DNA of 52,256 nucleotides, taken from the NCBI GenBank assembly GCA_027484025.1, contig JAIXTI010000271.1:1-52256 (forward strand), read 5' to 3'. The number at the start of each line of letters is the position of its first letter. Position 1 is the stretch's first letter. The DNA comes from a bacterium. Its GTDB lineage: Bacteria; Gemmatimonadota; Gemmatimonadetes; Gemmatimonadales; Gemmatimonadaceae. The notes beneath the pieces are model-generated. The model made no database searches. It was given only the letters and a program-made list of their open reading frames with translations, and was not told where the DNA came from. The position numbers and the translations under genes were made by a program. Below, piece by piece: positions 36,074 through 44,578 of the stretch.

Positions 36074-36154
36074 TTAGCTGCGCGTGCCAGACATGCCGGG
36101 GCCCATGCGGGTCGGCACGTAATAAAATCGGCAGGCGGAGAAGTGACGCGTCAT
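36074..36154 (-). CDS. Attenuation leader peptide with F-Y-Y run
   Basis: A 26-codon frame reads MTRHFSACRFYYVPTRMG... and ends GTRS. Phe occurs at 5 and 10 and Tyr at 11 and 12, as expected for a leader that measures charged tRNA-Phe and tRNA-Tyr. Ribosome stalling at F-Y-Y would leave codons 16-19 free to pair with the terminator's first arm. A TTGACA box at 36190-36185 with a weak -10 (TAGCCT) 17 nt later places the transcript start within a few bases of the ATG, so the leader may be nearly leaderless. Downstream genes are DAHP synthase and chorismate mutase. Confidence 0.8.
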   Translation of the reverse strand: MTRHFSACRFYYVPTRMGPGMSGTRS

Positions 36155-36202
36155 ACCATGGAGGCTACGCCACGGACTTCCGCGTGTCAATATGTATACC
36201 GC

Positions 36203-36790
36203 ATGCCAACGAACATGACCGGGACCGAACCGATGCCGCGCGTTGCTTTTCAGGGCGAGCTGGGCGCCTTCAGCGAGATGGCTATCCGCCAGCAGTGGCC
36301 GGAAGGCGCCGAAGCGGTGCCGTGTGCTTCATTTCCGGTGGCAGTGCAACAGGTGCTCGACGGCGCCGTCGACTTCGCTGTCATTCCCGTCGAGAACGCG
36401 ATCGTGGGGCCGGTGCGTGTCGCGCTCGACGCGCTCGCCACCGCGGGCGACGCCCTCACGGTGCGGGCGGAAACACGGGTGCCGGTGCACCTGCATCTGC
36501 TGGCACCGGCCGGCGCTACGCTCGCGGGGCTGCGCGATGTCCACTCGCACCCGGTCGCACTCGCGCAGTGTCGCATTTTTTTCGCGCGGCACGGCTGGCT
36601 GGTGTCGACCGTCCATGCCGACACCGCCGGTGCCGCGCGCGACGTGGCGCAGGCGGGTCTCCTCACCCGCGCCGCCGTCGCCAGCGATATGGCCGCCGAA
36701 CGCTACGGCCTCGAAATCATTGCCAGCCGCATCGAGGATGTGCCGGCCAACTGGACGCGTTTCGTGGTGGTCAGCCTCAAGCCGACCTGA
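36203..36790 (+). CDS. Prephenate dehydratase without ACT domain
   Basis: The protein has 195 residues and covers the catalytic PDT domain only: PRVAFQGELGAFSEMAIRQ, DFAVIPVENAIVGPV, HSHPVALAQCRIFFARHG, AAVASDMAAERYGLEIIA and the T-R-F motif in ANWTRFVVVS. It stops four residues later, where other enzymes continue into a phenylalanine-binding ACT domain. It turns prephenate into phenylpyruvate. It is divergent from the aro leader, 48 bp away. ATG 36233 gives the usual family N-terminus and is an alternative start. Confidence 0.9.
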   Translation: MPTNMTGTEPMPRVAFQGELGAFSEMAIRQQWPEGAEAVPCASFPVAVQQVLDGAVDFAVIPVENAIVGPVRVALDALATAGDALTVRAETRVPVHLHLLAPAGATLAGLRDVHSHPVALAQCRIFFARHGWLVSTVHADTAGAARDVAQAGLLTRAAVASDMAAERYGLEIIASRIEDVPANWTRFVVVSLKPT

Positions 36791-36806
36791 CCCACATTCC
36801 GTTGCG

Positions 36807-37262
36807 TCAGGCCGGTGGAGCGCCCGCCTTCTTGAGGCGGAACTCCTTGTGCCCTTCGCGCTGCGCCGACTTCATCTCGTCGATGATCTTCACGGCTTCC
36901 GCGTTGTTGTTGGCCTTCACCGCGACTTTCAGCTTGTCGACGACGGTGAGCATCTTCTTCATCTCGGCCTGATAATCAGCAACGAACTTGGCCTGCTCGC
37001 CGGCCGGAATCTTTTCCTTCTTTTCCGGCTCCAGCGACAACGCGGCCTTGGCGTTGGTTTCGATGATGGCGATCTGTTCGAGCGTGGCCGCGTTCTTCGA
37101 CGGATCGTCGATCTGGCGACCGACGGCTTTGAAGGCCGTGTTCATGGCGGCCATCTTCTTGCCGAGCGGGGTCTTGGGCTCGTCCTGCTGCGCCTGGGCG
37201 GTACCCGCCATGGTGAGGGCGAAGACGAGGGCCGTGCCGAGCTGCCGAATGCGTGAGGTCAT
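36807..37262 (-). CDS. Cytochrome b562-like periplasmic protein
   Basis: The protein has 151 residues. A signal peptide (ending AGTAQAQ) precedes a four-helix-bundle sequence rich in Ala, Lys and Glu. Near the C-terminus, DEMKSAQREGHKEFRLKK matches the haem-ligand His helix of the cytochrome b562 family, and Met residues near MAAMNTAF could supply the other ligand. It would be a soluble periplasmic electron carrier. It is divergent from the Rieske/cytochrome b operon, which fits a role in the same chain. Confidence 0.7.
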   Translation of the reverse strand: MTSRIRQLGTALVFALTMAGTAQAQQDEPKTPLGKKMAAMNTAFKAVGRQIDDPSKNAATLEQIAIIETNAKAALSLEPEKKEKIPAGEQAKFVADYQAEMKKMLTVVDKLKVAVKANNNAEAVKIIDEMKSAQREGHKEFRLKKAGAPPA

Positions 37263-37454
37263 AAAACAGGCAGGAGGTAGGGAGGACGATCGAGCAATTT
37301 CGATCGGGTGAAGACTTACGGATAATCGGTGGGAATCGCTGCACAGGCCAGCGAAGCGCTGTACCGTCGCGTAGAATCCCGCAGCCCCCGCGCCATCGCA
37401 CAGTGCAGTTCCCTCCCGGCTGCGGCCCTCGTTCGTCCCCGAGTACCTCTCGAC

Positions 37455-37997
37455 ATGTCCGATCGTTCCCCCGTCCCCCCCTCCGACCGGCGGACCTTCG
37501 TGTCCAAGGTCGCGGCTGTCGTCATTGGCGGCCTCATCACCGTGGCGGCCCCCATTGCGGGGCTGTTTCCCATTCTCGACCCGCTGCGGCGCCGTGGCGA
37601 GACGCGCGGCATGGTGCGCGTGACGTCGTTCGCCTCGCTCCCCGAGAGCGGGGAGCCGCGCAAATTCCCGGTGCTGGATACGCTCGTCGATGCGTGGAAC
37701 CGCACCGAGAACGTCCCCGTGGGGAGCGTGTACGTCCAGCGCACCGGCGAGAACAGCGTGCGGGTGCTGAACTCCGTCTGCCCGCACCTGGGGTGCAGCG
37801 TGGGCTACAACGCGGCGGGACACGGCTACTTCTGCCCCTGCCACAAGAGCAGCTTCACCGTCGACGGTGCCATTGCCGACCCCAAGAGCCCGAGTCCGCG
37901 CGGCATGGACCCGCTGGAGGCGGTGGTGAAGGACGGTGAGGTATGGGTGAAATTCCAGAACTTCCGGAAGGGCTCTCCTGAGCGGATTGCCGTCTGA
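37455..37997 (+). CDS. Rieske iron-sulfur protein of a bc-type complex
   Basis: The protein has 180 residues. A twin-arginine-type N-terminal anchor (DRRTFVSKVAAVVIGGLI) is followed by a Rieske domain with CPHLGC (109-114) and CPCH (127-130), which hold the [2Fe-2S] cluster. It takes electrons from quinol and passes them to cytochrome c. The stop and the next start share one base, so it is translated with the cytochrome b gene. Confidence 0.93.
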   Translation: MSDRSPVPPSDRRTFVSKVAAVVIGGLITVAAPIAGLFPILDPLRRRGETRGMVRVTSFASLPESGEPRKFPVLDTLVDAWNRTENVPVGSVYVQRTGENSVRVLNSVCPHLGCSVGYNAAGHGYFCPCHKSSFTVDGAIADPKSPSPRGMDPLEAVVKDGEVWVKFQNFRKGSPERIAV

Positions 37998-39781
37998 TGA
38001 GTGATTTCCGCGCCTGGCTCGACCAGCGGACGGGCTACAAGGCTCTCGTCCACGAAGCGCTGTTCGAGAACGTTCCTGGTGGTGCACGCTGGCGCTACGT
38101 GTGGGGAAGCACACTCACGTTCTTCTTCGTGGTGCAGGTCATCACCGGATTGATCCTGTGGATGTCCTACAGCCCGAGCTCGCAGACGGCGTGGGAAAGC
38201 GTCTACTGGATTCAGCACCAGATGTGGGGCGGATGGATGCTGCGCGGCATTCACCACTTCGTCGCGCAGGCGATGACGGCGTTGCTCGTACTGCACCTCA
38301 TGCAGGTCGTCATCGATGGCGCGTACAAGGCGCCGCGCGAAGTGAACTTCTGGTTTGGCGTCGCGCTCCTCATGCTGGTGCTCGCGCTCTCGCTCACCGG
38401 CTATCTGCTGCCGTGGGATCAGAACGGCTACTGGTCCACCGCGGTCTCCACCAATCTGGTGGGCATGAGCCCGGGCGTCGGCACCGCGATGCAAACCATT
38501 CTCGTGGGCGGAGCGAGCTACGGACACCACACGCTCACCCGCTTCTTTGCGCTGCACGCGGGATTGGTGCCGTTGTTCATCGGCCTGCTCATCGTGGGAC
38601 ATGTGTATCTGTTCCGTCGCCACGGTCTCACACCCAAGCAGCCCGTTCGTAAACCCGACGAAGGCTTCTGGCCCGAGCAGGTGTTGCGCGATGCCGTCGC
38701 ATGCCTCGCGGTCTTTGCGGCCGTGCTCTTCTTCGTGGTGCGCGAGCACGGTGCGCCCCTCGGGGCGCCGGCCGATCCCGCCGAACAGTTCGCGGCGGCA
38801 CGTCCCGAGTGGTATTTCCTGTTTCTCTTTCAGTTTCTCAAGTACTTCCCCGGCAAGACGGAAATCATTGGCGCCATCGTGATTCCCACGCTGGTGTTGC
38901 TGCTCATCGTCGCCATGCCGTTCCTCGGCAAATGGCGCCTCGGACATCGCTTCAACGTCGGGCTGCTCGGCGTGCTGCTCGCCGGCGCCGGACTGCTCAC
39001 GGTGCAGGCGGTGAATGCCGACCGCGCCGACAGCGACTATCAGATCTCGCGCACCATCGCCAGCCGCGATGCCGAACGCGCGGTGCAGCTCGCGGGCATG
39101 GGCATTCCCATCACCGGGGCGCTCACCGTCATGCGCGACGACGCGTACACGCAGGGGCCGCGCATCTTCGCGCGCAACTGTTCCTCGTGTCATCGCTTCG
39201 ACGGGCACGATGGCATGGGCTATCCGCTTCCCGCCGACTCCATCTCGGCGTCGGACCTCAAGGGCTACGGCTCACGCGAGTGGCTCAGCGGCTTCCTGCA
39301 CGCCGACACCATTCTCACCAGCAAGTACTGGGGCAAGACGTATCACGCCGAAGGGGACATGGTCGGCTGGCTTGGCGATCATCAGCCGGAAACCCCCAAA
39401 GAGAAGCTGACGCGCGCGAACGTCGTGCTCGCGCTCTCCGCGCAGGCGCAACTGCCATCGCAGGCCGCGCTCGATTCGCGTGACAGCGCCCGCATTGCGG
39501 CCGGCGTCGCCTACATGCGCAATACCGACTACGGCTGCGCCTCGTGCCACAAGTTTCAGGATGTCGGCACCGACAGCCCGGAGCTTACCGGCTGGGGTTC
39601 GCGCGAGTGGATGATTGCGTTCATCAACGACCCCGAACATCCGCGCTTCTTCGGACGCGATAACGATCGCATGCCCTCCTTCGGTAAGGAAAAGAGCCTC
39701 AGCGATCGCGAGATTGCCATGGTGGTCGACTGGATTCGTCGCGACTGGAAGATGCCGAAGTCTTCGGCGGCCAAGAAGTGA
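37997..39781 (+). CDS. Cytochrome b fused to dihaem cytochrome c
   Basis: The protein has 594 residues. About 1-340 is a full cytochrome b (b6 plus subunit-IV region): GIHHFVAQAMTALLVLHLMQV, GYLLPWDQNGYW, HHTLTRFFALHAGLVP and the quinol-site RPEWYFLFLFQFLKYFPG (a PEWY motif). After a membrane exit comes a c-type domain with two haem motifs, CSSCH (395-399) and CASCH (514-518). Fusion of cytochrome b and a dihaem c makes the electron exit part of the same chain. With the upstream Rieske protein this forms a compact bc complex. Confidence 0.93.
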   Translation: MSDFRAWLDQRTGYKALVHEALFENVPGGARWRYVWGSTLTFFFVVQVITGLILWMSYSPSSQTAWESVYWIQHQMWGGWMLRGIHHFVAQAMTALLVLHLMQVVIDGAYKAPREVNFWFGVALLMLVLALSLTGYLLPWDQNGYWSTAVSTNLVGMSPGVGTAMQTILVGGASYGHHTLTRFFALHAGLVPLFIGLLIVGHVYLFRRHGLTPKQPVRKPDEGFWPEQVLRDAVACLAVFAAVLFFVVREHGAPLGAPADPAEQFAAARPEWYFLFLFQFLKYFPGKTEIIGAIVIPTLVLLLIVAMPFLGKWRLGHRFNVGLLGVLLAGAGLLTVQAVNADRADSDYQISRTIASRDAERAVQLAGMGIPITGALTVMRDDAYTQGPRIFARNCSSCHRFDGHDGMGYPLPADSISASDLKGYGSREWLSGFLHADTILTSKYWGKTYHAEGDMVGWLGDHQPETPKEKLTRANVVLALSAQAQLPSQAALDSRDSARIAAGVAYMRNTDYGCASCHKFQDVGTDSPELTGWGSREWMIAFINDPEHPRFFGRDNDRMPSFGKEKSLSDREIAMVVDWIRRDWKMPKSSAAKK

Positions 39782-41487
39782 ATACGCGCCCCTACAGCGC
39801 CGGTGCGCTCGGCCTGCTGCTGAGCGCCATGGCGGCCGGTGCGCAACCGGCACCGTTCGCGCCCATCACGAAAGCGGTGCATGCGCAAATCGATGGTGCG
39901 CGCGCTTTCCGTACCGTCGACTATGTGCAGCGGCGCTTTCGATTGCCTGGTAACGAAGGCTTCGACCTCGCCATCGACACGGTAGCGTCGTTGCTGCGCG
40001 CCGCAGGCTATGTGCCTCAGGCCGAGGCCAAGGCGAGCGACCGATTCGTCTATCGCATCGAGTCGCGCCCCATGCCCAACGAAGCGTGGACGCCGCACGA
40101 CGCGCGCATCGCGATTGTGGGACGCAATGCGCCGCTCCAGACGCTCGCCGGCAATCTCAACATGATTGCCATCAACTCGGTGTCGACGCCGGACACGGGT
40201 GTGACCGCCGAGTTGGTGGACGTTGGCGCCGGCTCGGACTCCGCGTTCCGTGCCGCCAATGTGAGCGGACGCATCGTGCTGTCCACAGGAAATGCGCGGC
40301 TCGTGCTGCCGCGTGCCCAACGCTACGGTGCGCTCGGCGTGCTCAACACGCAGACACTCCCCGCCTACAATCAGCAGGGCAAGCATCCGCGCGCCATTCA
40401 GTTCACCGGTATTGCGCGCGATACCATCCGGCCGGGATGGGTGCTGTTCGTATCATCAGTGACGCGCGATTCGCTGCACGCCGCGCTCGCCCAGGGGCCG
40501 GTACGCTTGCAGGTCAATGTGCGCACCAGCTTCTCCCGTACACCCGAGCGCACACTCGTCGCCGAGATTCGCGGCGCGACGGCTCCGCAGGAGCGGTTCG
40601 TGTACTCCGCGCATGTGCAGGAGCCCGGCGCCAACGACAACGCATCGGGCGTGGGCACGCTCGCGGAGATGGCCCGCGTGGCCGCATCGCTGGTCCGGCG
40701 CGGCGTCGCCAATCCCGCGCGTACGCTCACCTTCTTGTGGGGCGACGAAATCCGCAGCACCGACCGCTTCCTCAAGGAAGACAGCGTGCGGCGCGCCGGC
40801 GTGAAGTGGGGAATGTCACTCGACATGGTGGGCGAGAACACCGCGCTCACCGGCGGGACGTTCCTCATTGAAAAGATGCCCGACCCGTCGGCCGTGTGGG
40901 TGCGCGGCGAAGACCAGCACAGCGAGTGGGGCGGCAAGCCCATCCCCGAGAGCGAGATCAAGGCGTACTGGTTCAACGACTTCGTGCGCAACCGCTGCCT
41001 CGATCGCGCCCGCACCACCAAGTGGGTCGTGAAGGCCAATCCGTTCGAGGGCGGGAGCGACCATACACCGTTCCTCAATGCCAACATCCCCGCGGTGCTG
41101 CTCTGGCACTTCACCGATGTGTTTTATCACACCGATCTCGATCGCATCGAGAATGTCAGTGCTGCAACACTCGCGAACGTGGGTGCCTGCGCGCTGACCA
41201 CGGGGCTGTTGCTCACACAGGGCACCCCAGCCGTGGCCCGCGCCGCGCTCGACGAGCTGGTGCTGACCGCCGAGGCGGCACTTCGCACGCAGACGGCACT
41301 GAGCCGCGATACACTGGCACGCGGTGGCAATGCCGCGCAGGAACAGCATGTTCTCGACGTGTGGCGCGACTACTACCTTGGCGCATTGGATAAAATCGGC
41401 GAGATCGCTGTAGGTCCGGTCTCGCTGACAGCGCCACTCGAAGCGGCCAAGTTGCGTATCCGGAAGCTGGTGCCGCAACTCAAGTAG
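39778..41487 (+). CDS. Secreted M28-family metallopeptidase
   Basis: The protein has 569 residues. A signal peptide (ending AMAAGAQ) leads to a PA-like insert domain (about 95-245) and an M28 zinc peptidase core: YSAHVQEPGANDNASGVG, a FLWGDEI stretch with the catalytic acid, SLDMVGEN and SDHTPFLNANIPAVLLWHF. Zinc ligands appear as His, Asp, Glu and a final His in this order. It likely trims peptides in the periplasm. GTG start with a 4-nt overlap with the cytochrome gene. Confidence 0.88.
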   Translation: MNTRPYSAGALGLLLSAMAAGAQPAPFAPITKAVHAQIDGARAFRTVDYVQRRFRLPGNEGFDLAIDTVASLLRAAGYVPQAEAKASDRFVYRIESRPMPNEAWTPHDARIAIVGRNAPLQTLAGNLNMIAINSVSTPDTGVTAELVDVGAGSDSAFRAANVSGRIVLSTGNARLVLPRAQRYGALGVLNTQTLPAYNQQGKHPRAIQFTGIARDTIRPGWVLFVSSVTRDSLHAALAQGPVRLQVNVRTSFSRTPERTLVAEIRGATAPQERFVYSAHVQEPGANDNASGVGTLAEMARVAASLVRRGVANPARTLTFLWGDEIRSTDRFLKEDSVRRAGVKWGMSLDMVGENTALTGGTFLIEKMPDPSAVWVRGEDQHSEWGGKPIPESEIKAYWFNDFVRNRCLDRARTTKWVVKANPFEGGSDHTPFLNANIPAVLLWHFTDVFYHTDLDRIENVSAATLANVGACALTTGLLLTQGTPAVARAALDELVLTAEAALRTQTALSRDTLARGGNAAQEQHVLDVWRDYYLGALDKIGEIAVGPVSLTAPLEAAKLRIRKLVPQLK

Positions 41488-41524
41488 CCCAATGCCGATA
41501 TTCGCATCCAAATAGGTATGTAAA

Positions 41525-41572
41525 GCAATTCCCGACGTACTTATCGCCTTTTCACCGACTGTCGTGAATTGC
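41525..41572. promoter_or_regulatory. Inverted repeat upstream of bchE
   Basis: GCAATTCCCGAC (41525-41536) and GTCGTGAATTGC (41561-41572) match as inverted arms at 11 of 12 positions, 24 nt apart. No U-tract follows, so a pair of regulator sites is as likely as a terminator of the upstream gene. Confidence 0.4.
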
Positions 41573-41587
41573 GCCGATGAGCACCCT

Positions 41588-41613
41588 GTCTGTGTCCATT
41601 CACATACACAGAC
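41588..41613 (+). promoter_or_regulatory. Dyad next to the bchE ribosome site
   Basis: GTCTGTGT (41588-41595) and ACACAGAC (41606-41613) form a perfect 8-bp dyad with a 10-nt centre, directly before GGAG (41614-41617) and the ATG at 41623. TGT-N12-ACA, the spacing used by PpsR/CrtJ photosynthesis repressors, can be read here more than once. As RNA the hairpin would sit against the ribosome site. Confidence 0.45.
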
Positions 41614-41622
41614 GGAGCAGCG

Positions 41623-43224
41623 ATGAAGCTGGTATTCGTGCAGCCCAACTACCACGCCGGCGGAGCGGAAATCGCCGGCAACTGGCCCCCGGGATGGGTC
41701 GCCTACATCGGGGGCGCGCTCAAGCACGCCGGCTTTACCGACATCACCTTCGTCGATGCGATGACCAATCACATCGACGACGAATCGCTGCGGCAGCGGC
41801 TCATCGAGCTCAAGCCCGACGCGGTGCTCGCCACGGCGATCACTCCCATGATCTACCAGGCGCAGCGCACCCTGCAGATTGCGCGCGAAGTCGCGCCACA
41901 CGCGCACACGATACTCGGAGGCATTCACCCCACCTTCATGTATCAGCAGGTGTTCAACGAGGCGCCGTGGATTGATTACATCGTGCGCGGCGAAGGCGAA
42001 GAGATCATCGCGGAGCTCATGCAGCATTTGCGTGACGGTACCGCCCTCGCCACGCGCCGCGACATCCGCGGCATTGCGTTCGTGGAAGATGGGCAGGTTG
42101 TCGCCACGCCGGCGCGTCCCCCCATCGCCAACCTCGACGACCTCACCCCGGACTGGTCGCTGCTCGAGTGGAACAAGTACATCTACATTCCGCTCAACTG
42201 CCGCGTCGCCGTCCCGAACTTCGCGCGCGGCTGTCCGTTTACCTGCCGTTTCTGCTCGCAGTGGAAGTTCTGGCGCAAGTATCGCACACGCGACCCCAAG
42301 AAGTTCGTCGACGAAATCGAAACGCTCGTCCGCGACCATAAGGTGGGCTTCTTCATTCTTGCCGACGAAGAACCCACCATCAACAAGAAGAAGTTCATTG
42401 CGCTCTGCGAAGAGCTCATTGCGCGCGACCTCCCCGTGCACTGGGGTATCAATACGCGCGTCACGGACATTCTGCGCGACGAGAAGGAGCTGCCGCTCTA
42501 TCGCAAAGCCGGCCTGGTGCACGTCTCGCTCGGCACTGAGGCCGCAGCGCAGCTCAAGCTCGACCGCTTCCGCAAGCAGACCACCCTCGAACAGAACAAG
42601 CGTGCCATCAAGATGCTGAAGGACGCCGGCATGATTGCCGAGGCGCAGTTCATCATCGGGCTCGAGAACGAAACACCGGAAACGATCGAGGAGACGTACA
42701 AGTACTCGCAGGACTGGCAGCCCGACATGGCCAACTGGAACATGTATACGCCGTGGCCATTCGCCGAGCTGTTCCAGGAGCTTGGCGAGCGTGTGGAAGT
42801 GCGCGACTACGCCAAGTACAACTTCGTCACGCCCATCATTCAGCCTGACGAGATGACCCGCGATCAGGTGCTCAAAGGCGTGCTGCGCAACTACGCACGC
42901 TTCTATGCCAAGAAAGCGGTGCTGTCGTACCCGTGGCAGAAGGACCCGTTCAAGCGCAAATACCTGCGCGGTTGTCTGCGCGCCTTCGCCAAGACCACCA
43001 TCAACAAGAAGTTCTACGATCTCGAGCGGCTCAAGTTCAACGGCACCGGGCTCGAGTCGGACTTCGGTTTCGACGAGGACAAGGTGTTCACGCGCGAAGA
43101 GCTGCGGACCATGTCGGAGGCACGTCCAGAGTTCGCCGCCGATGTGGACTTCTCCGGGAGTGTGCCGGTACTCGGTCACACCACGCCGCGTCCGCAGGAA
43201 GAGGAAGCGGTCCGTGCCTGTTGA
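41623..43224 (+). CDS. bchE: B12-binding radical SAM Mg-protoporphyrin monomethyl ester cyclase
   Basis: The protein has 533 residues, standard BchE length. The N-terminus is a cobalamin-binding domain (1-140: FVQPNYHAGGAEIAGNWPPGWVAYIGGALK, HTILGGIHPTFMYQQV, DYIVRGEGEE). The radical SAM motif is C204-x3-C208-x2-C211 (GCPFTCRFCSQWKFWRKYRTR). ADEEPTINKKKF and YTPWPFAELFQEL match purple-bacterial BchE. It closes the E-ring of Mg-protoporphyrin monomethyl ester without oxygen. It starts an operon with hemN, bchJ and hemJ, and overlaps hemN by 11 nt. No other photosynthesis gene is in the window. Confidence 0.92.
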   Translation: MKLVFVQPNYHAGGAEIAGNWPPGWVAYIGGALKHAGFTDITFVDAMTNHIDDESLRQRLIELKPDAVLATAITPMIYQAQRTLQIAREVAPHAHTILGGIHPTFMYQQVFNEAPWIDYIVRGEGEEIIAELMQHLRDGTALATRRDIRGIAFVEDGQVVATPARPPIANLDDLTPDWSLLEWNKYIYIPLNCRVAVPNFARGCPFTCRFCSQWKFWRKYRTRDPKKFVDEIETLVRDHKVGFFILADEEPTINKKKFIALCEELIARDLPVHWGINTRVTDILRDEKELPLYRKAGLVHVSLGTEAAAQLKLDRFRKQTTLEQNKRAIKMLKDAGMIAEAQFIIGLENETPETIEETYKYSQDWQPDMANWNMYTPWPFAELFQELGERVEVRDYAKYNFVTPIIQPDEMTRDQVLKGVLRNYARFYAKKAVLSYPWQKDPFKRKYLRGCLRAFAKTTINKKFYDLERLKFNGTGLESDFGFDEDKVFTREELRTMSEARPEFAADVDFSGSVPVLGHTTPRPQEEEAVRAC

Positions 43225-44578
43225 CCTGAACATCCCGGACGTCACGCCAGCGCTACTCGCCAAGTACGACATTCCGGGGCCGCGGTACACGAGTTATCCC
43301 GCGGTCCCCGATTGGCGCGGCGCGTTCGACGCGGCCACGTGGGGCGGCCACCTGCGCACCCTTGGCACCACCGAGTCGCCGCTCGCGCTGTACGTGCATC
43401 TGCCCTTCTGCGCGTCGCGGTGCCTCTACTGCGGGTGCAACGCGACCGTCACCACGCGCAGTGAAATCGTCGACCGATATCTCACGCGGCTCTATCGCGA
43501 GCTGGACATGCTCGCGCACGCGATTGGTACAGCGCCGCGCGTGGTCGAGATGCATTGGGGTGGCGGCACGCCGAACTTCCTTACCGATATGCAGGCCGAG
43601 AAGTTGTTCTCGCGCCTGCAAGACACGTTTGGCATCGACGCACGCACCGAGTGCTCCGTGGAGGCCGACCCGCGTCTGGTGACGCGCGAGCAGCTGCGTA
43701 CCTACCGGCAGCTGGGCTTCTCGCGCATCAGCTACGGTGTGCAGGACGTCGATGACCAGGTGCAGGAGGCGATCGGTCGCGTACAGCCGGTGGATATGGT
43801 TCGCAGCTGCGTGGAGATGGCGCGCGAGGAGGGGTTCTCCGGTCTCAATCTCGACCTCATTTACGGACTGCCGCGGCAAACGCCCAGCAGCTTCACTCGC
43901 ACCATTGAGACGGCGCTCGAGTTCAATCCCGATCGCGTCGCATGTTTTGGCTATGCGCACGTGCCGTGGATGAAGTCTCATCAGAAGCGCATCAACGAAG
44001 GCGAACTGCCGCGTGCGTGGGATCGCTTCGCGTTGTTCCGAGACGCCGTGCGCCGCTTCACCGACGACGGCTACCGCTGGATTGGCATCGATCATTTCGC
44101 CCGTCCGGACGATCCGCTGGCGCTCGCCGCCGACGCCGGCAGACTGCATCGCAACTTCATGGGCTACACCACGCGCAGTGGGGAGCATCTGCTTGGCGTC
44201 GGGACCAGCTCCATCTCCGAGGTAGATGGCTGGTTCGCGCAGAACGCCGCAGACCTTGGCCCGTGGCAACGCGAGATCGATGCGGGGCATCTGCCCATAT
44301 CGCGCGGTCATGTCCTGAGCGACGACGACCGGCGGCGGGGGGCAGCGGTCTCGCACCTCATGTGCAACGCCGAACTCCCCTTCGACCTGTTCGTCGGCGA
44401 CATCGACGACCTCGTCGACCGGTACGAGCAGTTCGGGCGCGATGGACTCGTCGTGTTCGACACCGACCGGATTGCTGTCACTCCCCTCGGCCGGTTCTTC
44501 CTCCGCAATCTTGCCTTCCCTCTCGATGCTTATCGTGGAGCCGCCGACGGTCCTCGTCGGTTTTCCCGGGCGGTCTAA
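43214..44578 (+). CDS. hemN: Oxygen-independent coproporphyrinogen III oxidase
   Basis: The protein has 454 residues. The N-terminal LLAKYDIPGPRYTSYPAVP is the HemN signature. The radical SAM Cys are C66, C70 and C73 (FCASRCLYCGC), with GGGTPNFL and SVEADPRLV following. The C-terminal HemN domain has MCNAELPFDLF. It makes protoporphyrinogen IX from coproporphyrinogen III without oxygen, feeding both haem and chlorophyll branches. GTG start, 11-nt overlap with bchE. Confidence 0.93.
   Translation: MPVDLNIPDVTPALLAKYDIPGPRYTSYPAVPDWRGAFDAATWGGHLRTLGTTESPLALYVHLPFCASRCLYCGCNATVTTRSEIVDRYLTRLYRELDMLAHAIGTAPRVVEMHWGGGTPNFLTDMQAEKLFSRLQDTFGIDARTECSVEADPRLVTREQLRTYRQLGFSRISYGVQDVDDQVQEAIGRVQPVDMVRSCVEMAREEGFSGLNLDLIYGLPRQTPSSFTRTIETALEFNPDRVACFGYAHVPWMKSHQKRINEGELPRAWDRFALFRDAVRRFTDDGYRWIGIDHFARPDDPLALAADAGRLHRNFMGYTTRSGEHLLGVGTSSISEVDGWFAQNAADLGPWQREIDAGHLPISRGHVLSDDDRRRGAAVSHLMCNAELPFDLFVGDIDDLVDRYEQFGRDGLVVFDTDRIAVTPLGRFFLRNLAFPLDAYRGAADGPRRFSRAV

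Noticed and set aside
40816-43290. Minus-strand frame of 824 codons opposite the peptidase and bchE
   Set aside because: Its residues mirror the real genes (rich in Glu, Val, His, Arg) and it has no domain.
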